The translations under genes and the position numbers were made by a program. A stretch of 32,869 bases of DNA from Pseudomonadota bacterium (GTDB lineage: Bacteria; Myxococcota_A; Bradymonadia; UBA4248), in assembly GCA_017421975.1 (NCBI GenBank), contig JAFOHE010000245.1:1-32869 (forward strand), given 5' to 3'. Below are positions 6,716-14,815 of this stretch, piece by piece. How positions within the stretch are numbered: position 1 is the stretch's first letter; each line of letters opens with the position of its first letter. The notes under the pieces are model-generated. The model was given only the letters and a program-made list of their open reading frames with translations. It did no database searches and was not told the DNA's origin.

Positions 6716-8767
6716 TTAATCAAAGCCAAAACGCGTGGCAATAGACGTATTATTTTTTATATCAAAAGCTGAATTGAGGATACGCGTTTGTTGTGTTGAA
6801 TCGTCAATGCTTTCATGAGACTGATGTGGGGCGTTGTCGGGCAGGCCGGTCAAATCGGCAAGCAGTGCGCGTGATTGATGGAGCGAGGCGCGGCTAAAGA
6901 GCGTTACGAGGACATTTTGTGCCGGCAAAGCGTGCATAGCACGCAATGCGAGCAGGGCATTATGGACGATGCGTTCATCGTCGGCGTAGAGGCGACTTAA
7001 GAGAGTATCCTTTTCATCAGATGTCATGGGCAGACGGCGCAGGGCTCGGAGGTGTGTGACATGTATGGCACGGAGTGCAAGCCGCGTATTGGAACTGCGG
7101 ATATCGTTTGAGATTTGGTTTGTGGCGAACGGGAAAGTGTCGATGAGATCCGGGTTTTCGATGAAACAGAGGTAGGCTTGTGCGCGCAGCTCGGAAGTGC
7201 CTTGAAGGGCAGCTTGTAGCATTTGCGGGGTGACAGCGCGGTTTTTGCAGGATACGAAGAGGTGCATGCGTTGTGTCGAAGTGGCGGCGTCGCGTGGTAC
7301 GTCGAGTGCCTGGAGGGGAATTTTGGCTGCCATAAGGAGAGCCATGGCAGGCAGGGCGTGACGTCTGCGCGGATCGGAGAGGAGAGTTTGAGCCTCGTCG
7401 ATGGCGGCTTGCGAGGGGGTGTGACCGTTCAATGTCAGGCGTGCGAGCGCCCAACGGGCATAATAACGTGCGCCGATGGTGTCGTCAGTTGAGTCATCCA
7501 GAATGAGTGCTTCGAGGGGGCCGTCGGTTATGGCAAGCGCGGCATCTTCGGCGACAGCGTGGTGTCCCAAGAGTGCGATGAGGCGTGTGGTCACCTGGGG
7601 AGTAGGCGGGTATGTTGCGAGGGCGTGGACGGCGTGACGAACGATGACCGCGTCTGTGGCGTAGGTGGCTTGGAGAGCGAGGGAAAGGCCTTTGGGCGTT
7701 TCGGAAAGTCGTCGGACAAAGACGTCGGTTGCGGGTGTGGGGTGTGCGTAGTCCGTGAGTTTTTGTGGGGAAAATCCGTTGGGCAGGGGGGTGTCGCTCT
7801 GCACGAGTTCGATGAGCGCAGCCATGGCGCGGGAAGGCAGACGTTCGAGGATGGCGGCAACTATGTCTGAAGTAAACAGGGTAGGGTGGGTTTGAACCAT
7901 GCGCATGAGTTCGGGAAACAGGGGTTCAAACGCGGCCAGAATGAGGCTTTTTTGGCGGAGCGTGGCATCGTCCCATTCGGGCAATGCAAGCAGGCGAGCC
8001 AGTCTTTCGTCATTTTGTGTCGTGAGATGGGGCGCTAGTCGAACGAGGGCAAGGAGCGTTTGTTCGCGTTCGTTTTGGGGCAGATCGGAGGCGTCTGTCG
8101 CGAGTAGTGCGTCAAAGAGGCGGTCGGCCTGACCGGCGCGAATCCAGGCATGAAGAATACTCGTTGAAAAATATGAGTTTTTTGCAAAGAAAACGGCTTG
8201 TGGCAGAAGATCCTTCATGCGGGAAGGTGGCATCATGCGGAGAATACGAAGCGCAGCGGCATCAGGTGTATCTGCTTTAATGGTGGTGAGAAGTGTATCG
8301 TAGCGTTCATCCGTTATGAGCGATTCGAGCGCAGTGACGGCGGCGTAACGGACTTCTTCGTCGGGGTGTCGCGTCAGGAGATCGATGAGTGCCGGAATGA
8401 GTTCGGCCCTACCCAGTTGTCGAGCGGCATGACAGGCTTGAATGACGACGCCTCGCCAGTCGTGTCGGAGTGCAGTGGTCAAGTAAGGCAGACATGTTGC
8501 GTCACAGATGGGAGTAGCGACTTCGAGAAGGCGGATGAGTTGTTCAGGATCAAGCGAAGGGTCGTAGCGCAGCTCCAAAAAAGGCAGGATATCCGGAAGC
8601 GGTGTTTGAATGAGGGTATGATATGCCTGTGATGAAACGTCGTCGTCTTGGCTGAACAGGCGATCAGCGAGCACAGACGGTGTCGTCTGTGCTTGGACGC
8701 TGCAAGGACTCAATGCGCATAAGCACGTCAGAAGAAGGAGAAATAAGCTTCGAAGTGGTGCAAACAT
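6716..8767 (-). CDS. Secreted HEAT-repeat protein
   Basis: A 683-aa protein with an N-terminal signal peptide (hydrophobic residues 8-20, probable cleavage after VQA at 26). Most of the rest is a series of HEAT-like helical pairs, for example ALIDLLTRHPDEEVRYAAV and similar segments at roughly 35-50-residue intervals. HEAT solenoids bind other proteins; there is no catalytic motif. The C-terminal ~50 residues are polar and probably unstructured. It begins 31 bp after the deoxynucleoside kinase stop on the same strand and is probably co-transcribed. The partner is unknown, and location in the periplasm is inferred from the signal peptide. No strong ribosome site was found at ATG 8767. Confidence 0.85.
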   Translation of the reverse strand: MFAPLRSLFLLLLTCLCALSPCSVQAQTTPSVLADRLFSQDDDVSSQAYHTLIQTPLPDILPFLELRYDPSLDPEQLIRLLEVATPICDATCLPYLTTALRHDWRGVVIQACHAARQLGRAELIPALIDLLTRHPDEEVRYAAVTALESLITDERYDTLLTTIKADTPDAAALRILRMMPPSRMKDLLPQAVFFAKNSYFSTSILHAWIRAGQADRLFDALLATDASDLPQNEREQTLLALVRLAPHLTTQNDERLARLLALPEWDDATLRQKSLILAAFEPLFPELMRMVQTHPTLFTSDIVAAILERLPSRAMAALIELVQSDTPLPNGFSPQKLTDYAHPTPATDVFVRRLSETPKGLSLALQATYATDAVIVRHAVHALATYPPTPQVTTRLIALLGHHAVAEDAALAITDGPLEALILDDSTDDTIGARYYARWALARLTLNGHTPSQAAIDEAQTLLSDPRRRHALPAMALLMAAKIPLQALDVPRDAATSTQRMHLFVSCKNRAVTPQMLQAALQGTSELRAQAYLCFIENPDLIDTFPFATNQISNDIRSSNTRLALRAIHVTHLRALRRLPMTSDEKDTLLSRLYADDERIVHNALLALRAMHALPAQNVLVTLFSRASLHQSRALLADLTGLPDNAPHQSHESIDDSTQQTRILNSAFDIKNNTSIATRFGFD

Positions 8768-8798
8768 TGTGGGATCGTCTTATGCGAGAAAGCGGGAT

Positions 8799-9416
8799 TT
8801 AGCGGGAGAGAAGTTCCTCGATTTGTTCGATGAGATCAGCACGGTGAATGATGTCGTTGAGGTAATCGAGTTTTTCCGTTTCGATGACGGCTTTGGGGCC
8901 GAGGTCGTATTTTTCGAACCAATTTTCGTACTGAGTATGGAGTCGTTTGATGTAGGAGAGCGGGATGGCCATTTCGGAAGCACGAGCGCGTTTTCGGATA
9001 CGGTGTCGCACGCCGCGGACGGAGCAGCGAAGGTAGATCAGAAGATCGGGTGGTTGAAGCTCCTGTCGAATGGTCTGATAAAGTTCGCGGTACGTATTGT
9101 AATCTCTTTTGCTTAGACCGTGGCGCCGATAAAGATTTTCGACGAAAATCTCGGCATCTTCATAGATGGTGCGGTCGAGGATGACTTTTCCGCCGGATTT
9201 CTGTGCTTCGAGGTGGAGGGCGAATTTCCGCGAGAGATAGAAGATTTGAGAGTTGAATGACCAACGCTTCATATCCTGATAAAAATCGGCGATATAAGGA
9301 TTGTCATCGACGGGTTCGTAGAGCGGATGCAGACCGAAACGACGGCTCATAAAGCCGACCATAGTGGATTTCCCGGCGCCGATGTTGCCGGCAATGGCGA
9401 TGAAACGAGAGGTCAT
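8799..9416 (-). CDS. Deoxynucleoside kinase (dGuo/dAdo kinase type)
   Basis: A 205-aa enzyme of the dNK family, which phosphorylates deoxynucleosides for salvage. Visible are the P-loop GNIGAGKST (residues 10-18), the substrate-binding YEPVDDNPYIADFYQD, the hallmark DRTIYEDAEIF containing the DR[ST] catalytic region, and the Arg-rich lid HRIRKRARASE. Length fits the family. AGGA stands about 7 nt before the start codon, inside the 11-bp gap after the CPBP protease gene, so translation may be coupled. Specificity (dA, dG or pyrimidine) cannot be set from sequence alone, though DRTIYED resembles bacterial purine deoxynucleoside kinases. Confidence 0.92.
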   Translation of the reverse strand: MTSRFIAIAGNIGAGKSTMVGFMSRRFGLHPLYEPVDDNPYIADFYQDMKRWSFNSQIFYLSRKFALHLEAQKSGGKVILDRTIYEDAEIFVENLYRRHGLSKRDYNTYRELYQTIRQELQPPDLLIYLRCSVRGVRHRIRKRARASEMAIPLSYIKRLHTQYENWFEKYDLGPKAVIETEKLDYLNDIIHRADLIEQIEELLSR

Positions 9417-9427
9417 GGTGTTTCCTG

Positions 9428-10771
9428 TTAGATGAAGAAAAGGGATGGAATCATCAAGGCACTATTGTACGTCAGATGCATAGTCATAGACGGGAAGATG
9501 GATTGTGTCTTGCAGCGGAAGTAACCGCTTGTAAAGCCGACGAGAAAGACGGGAAGCAGTGTGAACAGATGGCCGGTTGATTGTGGAATATGGACGCTTG
9601 CAAAGAGTATGGCAGCGATCAGGATACCGGTCCAAGCGCGCAGCCCTTTTGTTTTTCGACCGCCGATGGCAGTCTGAATGACCCCGCGATAGAGGAGTTC
9701 TTCGGATATGCCCGCCATCATGGCAAAGTGCATGAGCGAAAGCCGATAAGTGGTAAACTCGTTGGCGAGGTCACTCATGGCCATTTCGATGTCGTTGACA
9801 CAGACAGCAAAGACGGCGGCGATGATGGCGAGGATAAAACCAATGATGGCAGCCCATTTGAGTGGAGACTTTGTGAAAAAGAGGTGTGCCTCTGTCGTGT
9901 CATGTGTGTCGGATGAAGGCGACGCTGAATCTGTGTCATCATGTTTAAGCGCAACGGATGTGGTATCTCCGTCGTCGGCAGCGGTCGCCATTGCACGCTT
10001 TGTTTCAACAGTCGCTTTTTTTCGTTTTCTCAGGCAGATGAAAAACAAAGCAGTGCCAAAGAGTCCGATAAACATGGCTGCATTGGAGGCCGCGAATGTG
10101 ATGAGAGGCGTCAGACCGCCGTTGCTTTTTGGCATAAAGAAGAAGGCGGCGTAGACGAGGGAAAGGCTCAGAACGAGGGCGCCGATAAAAGCGAGGGGCG
10201 CATCATTCATGGTGTATTGCGGCTTTGGCATTTGATCGCGATGCCGTTGGCCGAAGACGATACCCACGACGAGGAGGCAAAGACAGAGCAGAATCATGCC
10301 TTTATTCAGGTTATATGATTGATCGGCTTCTTCTATCTGAATCAAAAACTGGGTTGGCGAGAGTGCGATGGATGCATTTTGAGCATCGGAGGGAAACAGA
10401 TTACCCGCGTGACGGCACTTGGCCATACCCGATACGCATGAAACGCGGTCGGCAATATCCGTTGTATCAAACGAAAACTCGGTTTCGCTCGACTCAGAGG
10501 CTATTGATGGCTGTGTTTGGGTATTGAGCGTTGTGATGACTGTCGTCTTGGGTGCTTTATCAGACGCCGTGTCGCAGAGATAGTATTTCCAACGATTGTC
10601 CGATTGTAGTTGATTTTGCGGCAGCGCATGTGCTTCAGTCTGCTGACACGCCGTGGGTTCGATAAAATCGATCTGTGTATGCTGCGTGTCGAGCATGACA
10701 CTGTTTATGACAGTGATGCCAAAGACGAGCGTCAGCAGGATGAGACACGTGTGAATGGGACGAAAGGACAT
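9428..10771 (-). CDS. CPBP-family intramembrane glutamic protease with long extracytoplasmic N-terminal domain
   Basis: The C-terminal third is a CPBP (CAAX protease/bacteriocin-processing) domain. EELLYRG supplies the Glu-Glu and Arg, FASVHIPQ the first conserved His and MTMHLTYN the second. Several membrane helices surround these motifs. The N-terminal part is unusual: one membrane segment (about residues 8-26) is followed by about 130 polar residues with paired cysteines, then further membrane helices and a charged ~50-residue loop before the protease domain. The first in-frame start is a TTG at 10783; I prefer ATG 10771, although neither has a good ribosome site. It is first of a probable operon with the deoxynucleoside kinase and HEAT genes. 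Substrate unknown. Confidence 0.85.
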   Translation of the reverse strand: MSFRPIHTCLILLTLVFGITVINSVMLDTQHTQIDFIEPTACQQTEAHALPQNQLQSDNRWKYYLCDTASDKAPKTTVITTLNTQTQPSIASESSETEFSFDTTDIADRVSCVSGMAKCRHAGNLFPSDAQNASIALSPTQFLIQIEEADQSYNLNKGMILLCLCLLVVGIVFGQRHRDQMPKPQYTMNDAPLAFIGALVLSLSLVYAAFFFMPKSNGGLTPLITFAASNAAMFIGLFGTALFFICLRKRKKATVETKRAMATAADDGDTTSVALKHDDTDSASPSSDTHDTTEAHLFFTKSPLKWAAIIGFILAIIAAVFAVCVNDIEMAMSDLANEFTTYRLSLMHFAMMAGISEELLYRGVIQTAIGGRKTKGLRAWTGILIAAILFASVHIPQSTGHLFTLLPVFLVGFTSGYFRCKTQSIFPSMTMHLTYNSALMIPSLFFI

Positions 10772-10887
10772 GAAGCGTAACAATGGCTTGAGCGGCAGAG
10801 CCGTGGGTGAAGCGAAAAAATGGGAAGTGACACCATGAGCGGGTCATAGCCATGATGTGGCAATGAAGCGCGATTGAGACAAAAAAC

Positions 10888-10969
10888 GCGGAGCGTATTT
10901 GTCCGGCTGCAGGACGGGCAAATAGCTCCGCGGCGTGGCGCGTATCGGGCCAGAGGCACGATAGCGACC
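10888..10969 (+). repeat. Pair of bulged-G hairpins; one resembles a terminator for the upstream minus-strand gene
   Basis: First hairpin (10888-10931): GCGGAGC, unpaired G10895, TATTTGTCCG, loop, CGGGCAAATA, GCTCCGC, with one G-T pair. Second (10937-10969): GGCGC, unpaired G10942, TATCG and GCC with a G-A mismatch, loop AGA, GGC and CGATA, then GCG and CC around an extra A. Both follow the same plan as the cluster at 1658-1775. On the minus strand the first hairpin is followed by GTTTTTTG, so it can act as an intrinsic terminator for the HD-GYP gene, whose stop codon is 10 nt away. Confidence 0.8.
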
Positions 10970-10978
10970 GCAAAAACA

Positions 10979-12799
10979 TTATACAGGCATTTTGGATGTA
11001 GCAAAATCGATATTCGGAAAACCGTAGGTGCCGACATCGATATCGCAAATGTGTGGCATGATCTGTTCGATAAAGAGCTGTGTGATATCGGAATCCAATG
11101 CCCCTTCATCGACTTCGCGAAGCAGAATCTCGGCGGCTTCTGAAAACGAATGACGCTGTTTATATGGTCTGTCGCCGCCGGTGAGTGCGTCGAAAATGTC
11201 ACAGATCGTCAAGATGCGACTTTGTAAAAAAATGGCGTCTCCTGACAGACCATAGGGATAACCTGTGCCATTGAGATGTTCGTGGTGTTGAAGGACGAAC
11301 GCAGGGACGCGCGACCAACGGCGTGGCCAAAGAATTTTAGAGAGATAGCGCCATGAGACGAGAACGTGTTGCTGAATATCGCGGCGTTCATCGTCATTAA
11401 GCGTGCCACGGCGTATCTCAAGATTTCTTTGCTCCATGGCGGTCAGAAGCGGTTTTCCTGGACGCGTCGGGATAAATGTTTTCCGCATTTCGTTGAGGCA
11501 CGCCAGGTCGTCCTCGCGAAGTTTGTTGTCGGCACGCTGAAGACGTGTCACGATTTCACGATAACGCGCAAACTGTTGCGGCGAGCGCCATGCATCCCCC
11601 AGGGCTTCCGGCGTCTTGTCTTCGAACCAGGCTGAAAATAGATCAAGTCTTTCCTGAAGAAGCTGGAAATCTCGTGGAAGGAGACGACCCGATTTGAGAA
11701 TGATCTCTTCGCGGATAGCAACTTTGCCAATGTCATGCAGAAGCGCGGCATAGCGCAGTTCGTCAATTTCATCGCGCGTGAACGTGGTCTGTGCGAACGG
11801 CCCCGTCGTCTGGCTATGGATGGCGAGCGCTGTCATCAAAACGTAATTGGCCACGCGCATCGAATGTCCTGCTGTCGCCGGATCGCGCGTATCCAACGCC
11901 GATATCGTCGCTCGGATAAATCCATCCAGAACATCCGAAAGATCCGCATTGAGAATCATACGGGAAGCCGACGCTGCAGCATTCTTCGTGAAAAGCGTCA
12001 CCCATTCAAACTCGCGGTGCGTAAAACAATGCGTTGACTCAAAAACGGCAACGGCATTTTCGAATTGATCCTCGCATATGGGCACGATCATGACCGAGGA
12101 AGGCTCGATTGACTGATCGTCAAAACGATTGACTTCAAAGATTGTCGCTTCCTGGTGCTTGATCGCATATCGAAGCTGCGTCAGGCCAAATGATGCCTGA
12201 CCATGAAATGCTTTCGTTGTCCGCTCATATAAACACGAAAAAATGCGGTACTCGCTGTCACAATGCCATATCGTGCCGCGATCGACGTGACCTAGTGTGC
12301 GAAAAACCATGTCCACGTACTGCGAATAAACCGAGTGAATCGAGTTCTGAAGCGATACTTCGCGCAAACTCTCCAGAAGCGAAGCGATGTCCGCTTGATC
12401 CGTCGGGATCTGAAGCGCACGCATGCTGCAACTCTCTATGCTGTGAATATCATCAAGCTTGTCAAGCGGCTCGTCCGGCGTACACACGCAACGAAGAACG
12501 CTCCGACCCACGTGGATCAGAACATCGCGCGAAAGCATAATCGCCTGTGGATTGTGATGATCCAATAGAACAACGTCCACCCGACTCGTGTGGATCCGCG
12601 TCCCGTGCATACTCTGAAGGTCGCGGTAATAAAATGAATCATGACCAGGACGCGTCAAAAAAGCACCATGAATCGCATCCGCAAGATCATCTTCAATCTG
12701 AAAATCATTATCACAGGCCGTACCTACTCGAACGATACGTCTGTTGAACCTGGCGTTCTTACCGATGTTTTTGCCTGAGATGACTTCAAGTTGCAGCAT
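10979..12799 (-). CDS. FHA-GAF-HD-GYP signalling protein (predicted cyclic-di-GMP phosphodiesterase)
   Basis: From ATG 12799 (GGAAG 6 nt upstream) the protein has 606 aa. A TTG at 12841 is less likely because the FHA strand begins at once after ATG 12799. Residues about 1-105 are FHA-like, with VGTACDNDFQIED and DLQSMHGTRI; the usual Ser and Asn of the phosphothreonine pocket are replaced, so binding is uncertain. About 145-285 is GAF-like. The C-terminal HD-GYP domain has HDIGK (355-359) and HHEHLNGTGYP (505-515), all metal and GYP residues intact. About 150 residues separate the two motifs against ~55 in minimal domains, a long-insert variant. No transmembrane segment, so it is probably cytoplasmic. 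Confidence 0.9.
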   Translation of the reverse strand: MLQLEVISGKNIGKNARFNRRIVRVGTACDNDFQIEDDLADAIHGAFLTRPGHDSFYYRDLQSMHGTRIHTSRVDVVLLDHHNPQAIMLSRDVLIHVGRSVLRCVCTPDEPLDKLDDIHSIESCSMRALQIPTDQADIASLLESLREVSLQNSIHSVYSQYVDMVFRTLGHVDRGTIWHCDSEYRIFSCLYERTTKAFHGQASFGLTQLRYAIKHQEATIFEVNRFDDQSIEPSSVMIVPICEDQFENAVAVFESTHCFTHREFEWVTLFTKNAAASASRMILNADLSDVLDGFIRATISALDTRDPATAGHSMRVANYVLMTALAIHSQTTGPFAQTTFTRDEIDELRYAALLHDIGKVAIREEIILKSGRLLPRDFQLLQERLDLFSAWFEDKTPEALGDAWRSPQQFARYREIVTRLQRADNKLREDDLACLNEMRKTFIPTRPGKPLLTAMEQRNLEIRRGTLNDDERRDIQQHVLVSWRYLSKILWPRRWSRVPAFVLQHHEHLNGTGYPYGLSGDAIFLQSRILTICDIFDALTGGDRPYKQRHSFSEAAEILLREVDEGALDSDITQLFIEQIMPHICDIDVGTYGFPNIDFATSKMPV

Positions 12800-12841
12800 G
12801 GACAGCTTCCAAATAAGACAAAACTGCAGACGTCGTGCCAA

Positions 12842-13013
12842 CAGTTATTCATGTAGGTGAGTGTAGCACAGATCGCTTGGCAAAACAATGTTATTTGTAG
12901 GTTTTATACCCACACTCACTCGCACATAAGAATTCAAAAAAGCAACGCTTTATTCCCCATGAGATGCAAAAATGAAACACGTATCAGAATGAAACCGTCG
13001 TCATCGAAAAATA
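12842..13013. other. Intergenic stretch between divergent-side gene start and repeat element
   Basis: The gap from 12842 to 13206 (365 bp) has no credible gene. Its left part up to 13013 must contain the promoter of the HD-GYP gene on the minus strand, but I could not pick a convincing -35/-10 pair. The right part holds the composite repeat (13015-13114) and a terminator (13157-13182), listed separately. Confidence 0.5.
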
Positions 13014-13014
13014 G

Positions 13015-13114
13015 GGGGGAAGTTTCCCCCTGCGCGGACGATTGACCTCACGGAGTGCGCTCAATTCGCCGCTACCCCCTCTGCGGGGGGCACTCCCCCC
13101 GCAACGCCCCCCAC
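13015..13114. repeat. Composite palindromic repeat, copy 2, with a different core
   Basis: Inverted relative to copy 1 at 6629-6707. The left arm GGGAAGTTTCCCCCTGCGCGG differs at two positions, and the 23-nt right arm (13067-13089) is identical. The following palindrome, GCGGGGGG-CACT-CCCCCCGC, corresponds to the G/C palindrome of copy 1. The core is unrelated: about 29 nt with an ATTGA/TCAAT stem replaces the 17-nt bulged-G hairpin core of copy 1. The element is therefore modular. Confidence 0.8.
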
Positions 13115-13156
13115 GCACGATGGCGCGGTTTCGCGAATCTGTAGGAAATGGTAAAA

Positions 13157-13182
13157 AAAACGCGCTCAGCTGAGCGCGTTTT
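13157..13182. terminator. Bidirectional intrinsic terminator
   Basis: A perfect palindrome CGCGCTCAGCTGAGCGCG (13161-13178) is preceded by a run of A and followed by TTTT, so it can terminate in both directions. On the minus strand it follows the stop of the low-complexity lipoprotein gene (13207) by about 25 nt, in a position to end its transcript. Confidence 0.85.
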
Positions 13183-13206
13183 CTATCCTGGGAGTATGTG
13201 TCTTAA

Positions 13207-14601
13207 TTATCTTCCGCGAGCACTTCGGGCGCCACTACGAGCGGAACGCGTGCTTGTGGAACGGCTGCGGCCATTGTTGTTCTCTTCTTCATCGTCGGAA
13301 TTCGTGTAGTACGTTTTGCTGGCCGTCGGATGGTCAACACGGCTGCCCGACGAGGAGGAAGAAGGACGCGTGACTGTCGCCGCCGGACGCGAGGACGAAC
13401 TGCTGGAAGGACGCGTGACTGTCGCCGCCGGACGCGAGGACGAGCTGCTGGAAGGACGCGTGACTGTCGCCGCCGGACGCGTGGAGACGCTTGATGATGT
13501 GGATGTCGTCGGACGCGTGGAGACGCTTGATGATGTGGATGTCGTCGGACGCGTGACTGTTGCCGCCGGACGCGTGGAGACGCTTGATGATGTGGATGTC
13601 GTCGGACGCGTGACTGTTGCCGCCGGACGCGTGGAGACGCTTGATGATGTGGATGTCATCGGACGCGTGACTGTTGCCGCCGGACGCGTGCTCGTCGCCG
13701 TCGTTACAGTCGTCGGGCGCGTGACCGTCTGAGCCGGACGCGTACTCGTCGCTGTCGTTACAGTCGTCGGACGCGTGACTGTCGGAGTCGGACGTGTAGA
13801 TGTACTCGTGTTGGTCATTGTGGCAGGACGCGTGATCGTCGAAGGCGTGGATAACGATGCGCTGCTTGATGTGATGGCTGAAGGACGCGAGACGGTGTTG
13901 TGCGAAGGGGCGCTGTTGCTATTGTTGTTCTGCGAGGGACGGAAATTGTTGTTTCCGTTGTTGTTATTGATGGATCCGCCGTTGTTATTGTTGTCATAGT
14001 TCGGGCGGGCATTCGCCGGACGGGAATGTGAAGGACGGGAAGCCATGCCAACCGTCTGACGGCCACTGTCGTGGCTGTAACGCGGCGGCGGCGTCTGCTG
14101 ATAATAATGATGCAAGTTGTAGTGTCTATGGTTCGAATCGTAGTAACGGTTCGTCGGCCCATAATACGTATAATAGCTATACGATCCGTGCGTCGTGTAG
14201 TTGTAATAACCACTCGGCGCTGACCACGTGTGGCGATGTGGTCCATCAATGTAACACCAGGCGTTACCATAAGGAAGCGGGTGATGCCCCATGTAGTAGT
14301 ATGTGTCGAAATTGACGTTCGAAACGTAGTATGTCGGATCGCCTACGAAGATGTAGTAGCCGTTCTGAACGACGTAGAAATCTTCGTTATCAGGCGCATA
14401 GTTGTGCGTGTGGTTTCCAGAGATGTTGCACCAATCCGCATCACCATAGATGTCATAAACAGGATGTGAACCTTTATAATGATAGAGTGTGTGTGAATAA
14501 TGGCTGGATGAGCTTACGGTATAGGTTGCCGTTCCAAAACAGCCAGAAAGTCCAAGGGTGCTGAAAAGCGCGAGAGCAATAATTGCAAGTTTCTTCATCA
14601 T
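13207..14601 (-). CDS. Lipoprotein with His/Tyr-rich domain and Thr/Ser/Arg/Pro tandem repeats
   Basis: 464 aa. The signal peptide ends in the lipobox LSGC, giving a lipidated Cys near residue 21. Residues about 25-165 are very rich in Tyr, His, Asn and Gly and contain a duplicated motif: WCNISGNHTHNYAP and WCYIDGPHRHTWSAP, each with Trp-Cys and paired His. An Asn-rich linker follows, then about 170 residues of near-perfect repeats of the type RPAATVTRPTTSTSSSVST. The C-terminus is Arg/Ser-rich (STRSARSGARSARGR) and may bind polyanions. GGGAGG precedes the start by 8 nt, and an intrinsic terminator follows the stop. I do not recognise the family. A surface-exposed or cell-wall-spanning lipoprotein is likely; the paired His/Cys could bind metal, which is only inference. 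Confidence 0.85.
   Translation of the reverse strand: MMKKLAIIALALFSTLGLSGCFGTATYTVSSSSHYSHTLYHYKGSHPVYDIYGDADWCNISGNHTHNYAPDNEDFYVVQNGYYIFVGDPTYYVSNVNFDTYYYMGHHPLPYGNAWCYIDGPHRHTWSAPSGYYNYTTHGSYSYYTYYGPTNRYYDSNHRHYNLHHYYQQTPPPRYSHDSGRQTVGMASRPSHSRPANARPNYDNNNNGGSINNNNGNNNFRPSQNNNSNSAPSHNTVSRPSAITSSSASLSTPSTITRPATMTNTSTSTRPTPTVTRPTTVTTATSTRPAQTVTRPTTVTTATSTRPAATVTRPMTSTSSSVSTRPAATVTRPTTSTSSSVSTRPAATVTRPTTSTSSSVSTRPTTSTSSSVSTRPAATVTRPSSSSSSRPAATVTRPSSSSSSRPAATVTRPSSSSSGSRVDHPTASKTYYTNSDDEEENNNGRSRSTSTRSARSGARSARGR
13360..13800. repeat. In-gene tandem DNA repeats (21-, 36- and 57-bp units)
   Basis: Within the lipoprotein gene, units beginning GGACGCGTG recur. A 21-bp unit (GGACGCGTGACTGTTGCCGCC) alternates with a 36-bp unit that carries GAGACGCTTGATGATGTGGA, giving a 57-bp period. 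One 36-bp unit is directly duplicated without its 21-bp partner near 13480-13550, a sign of past unequal recombination or slippage. Every unit is a multiple of 3, so length change keeps the reading frame and alters only the number of protein repeats. Confidence 0.85.
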
Positions 14602-14644
14602 GATATGTTCCTCCCAGGATGTGGGTCTTAAATGGCTACGTTAG

Positions 14645-14660
14645 CATCGCAGTTGCGATG
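14645..14660. promoter_or_regulatory. 16-bp palindrome between the divergent lipoprotein gene and engB
   Basis: CATCGCA-GT-TGCGATG forms a perfect 16-bp inverted repeat 44 bp upstream of the lipoprotein start. It could be an operator or a leader hairpin of the minus-strand gene. No protein can be assigned. Confidence 0.35.
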
Positions 14661-14815
14661 ATGCTTATAATTAAAGCAAGTCACGTGCCATATCATAGCG
14701 TTATTCCAAAAAAAATCGATAGCTAAATGTTTCAAAATCTTGAAGACTGATAAAGGACGTGCCATAAGCGGCTACCTTATTTTACACATGCATGGATGCG
14801 TCACCGGAGTTTTGC

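Noticed and set aside
13035-13070. Core of the second composite repeat as another bulged-G TAT/ATA hairpin
   Set aside because: It forms an ATTGA/TCAAT stem with different unpaired bases and lacks the TAT/ATA ends, so it was not counted in the family.
13815-14270. Arg/Thr-rich minus-strand ORF inside the low-complexity lipoprotein gene
   Set aside because: Alternate frame of repetitive DNA; the lipoprotein frame has the signal peptide, lipobox and ribosome site.
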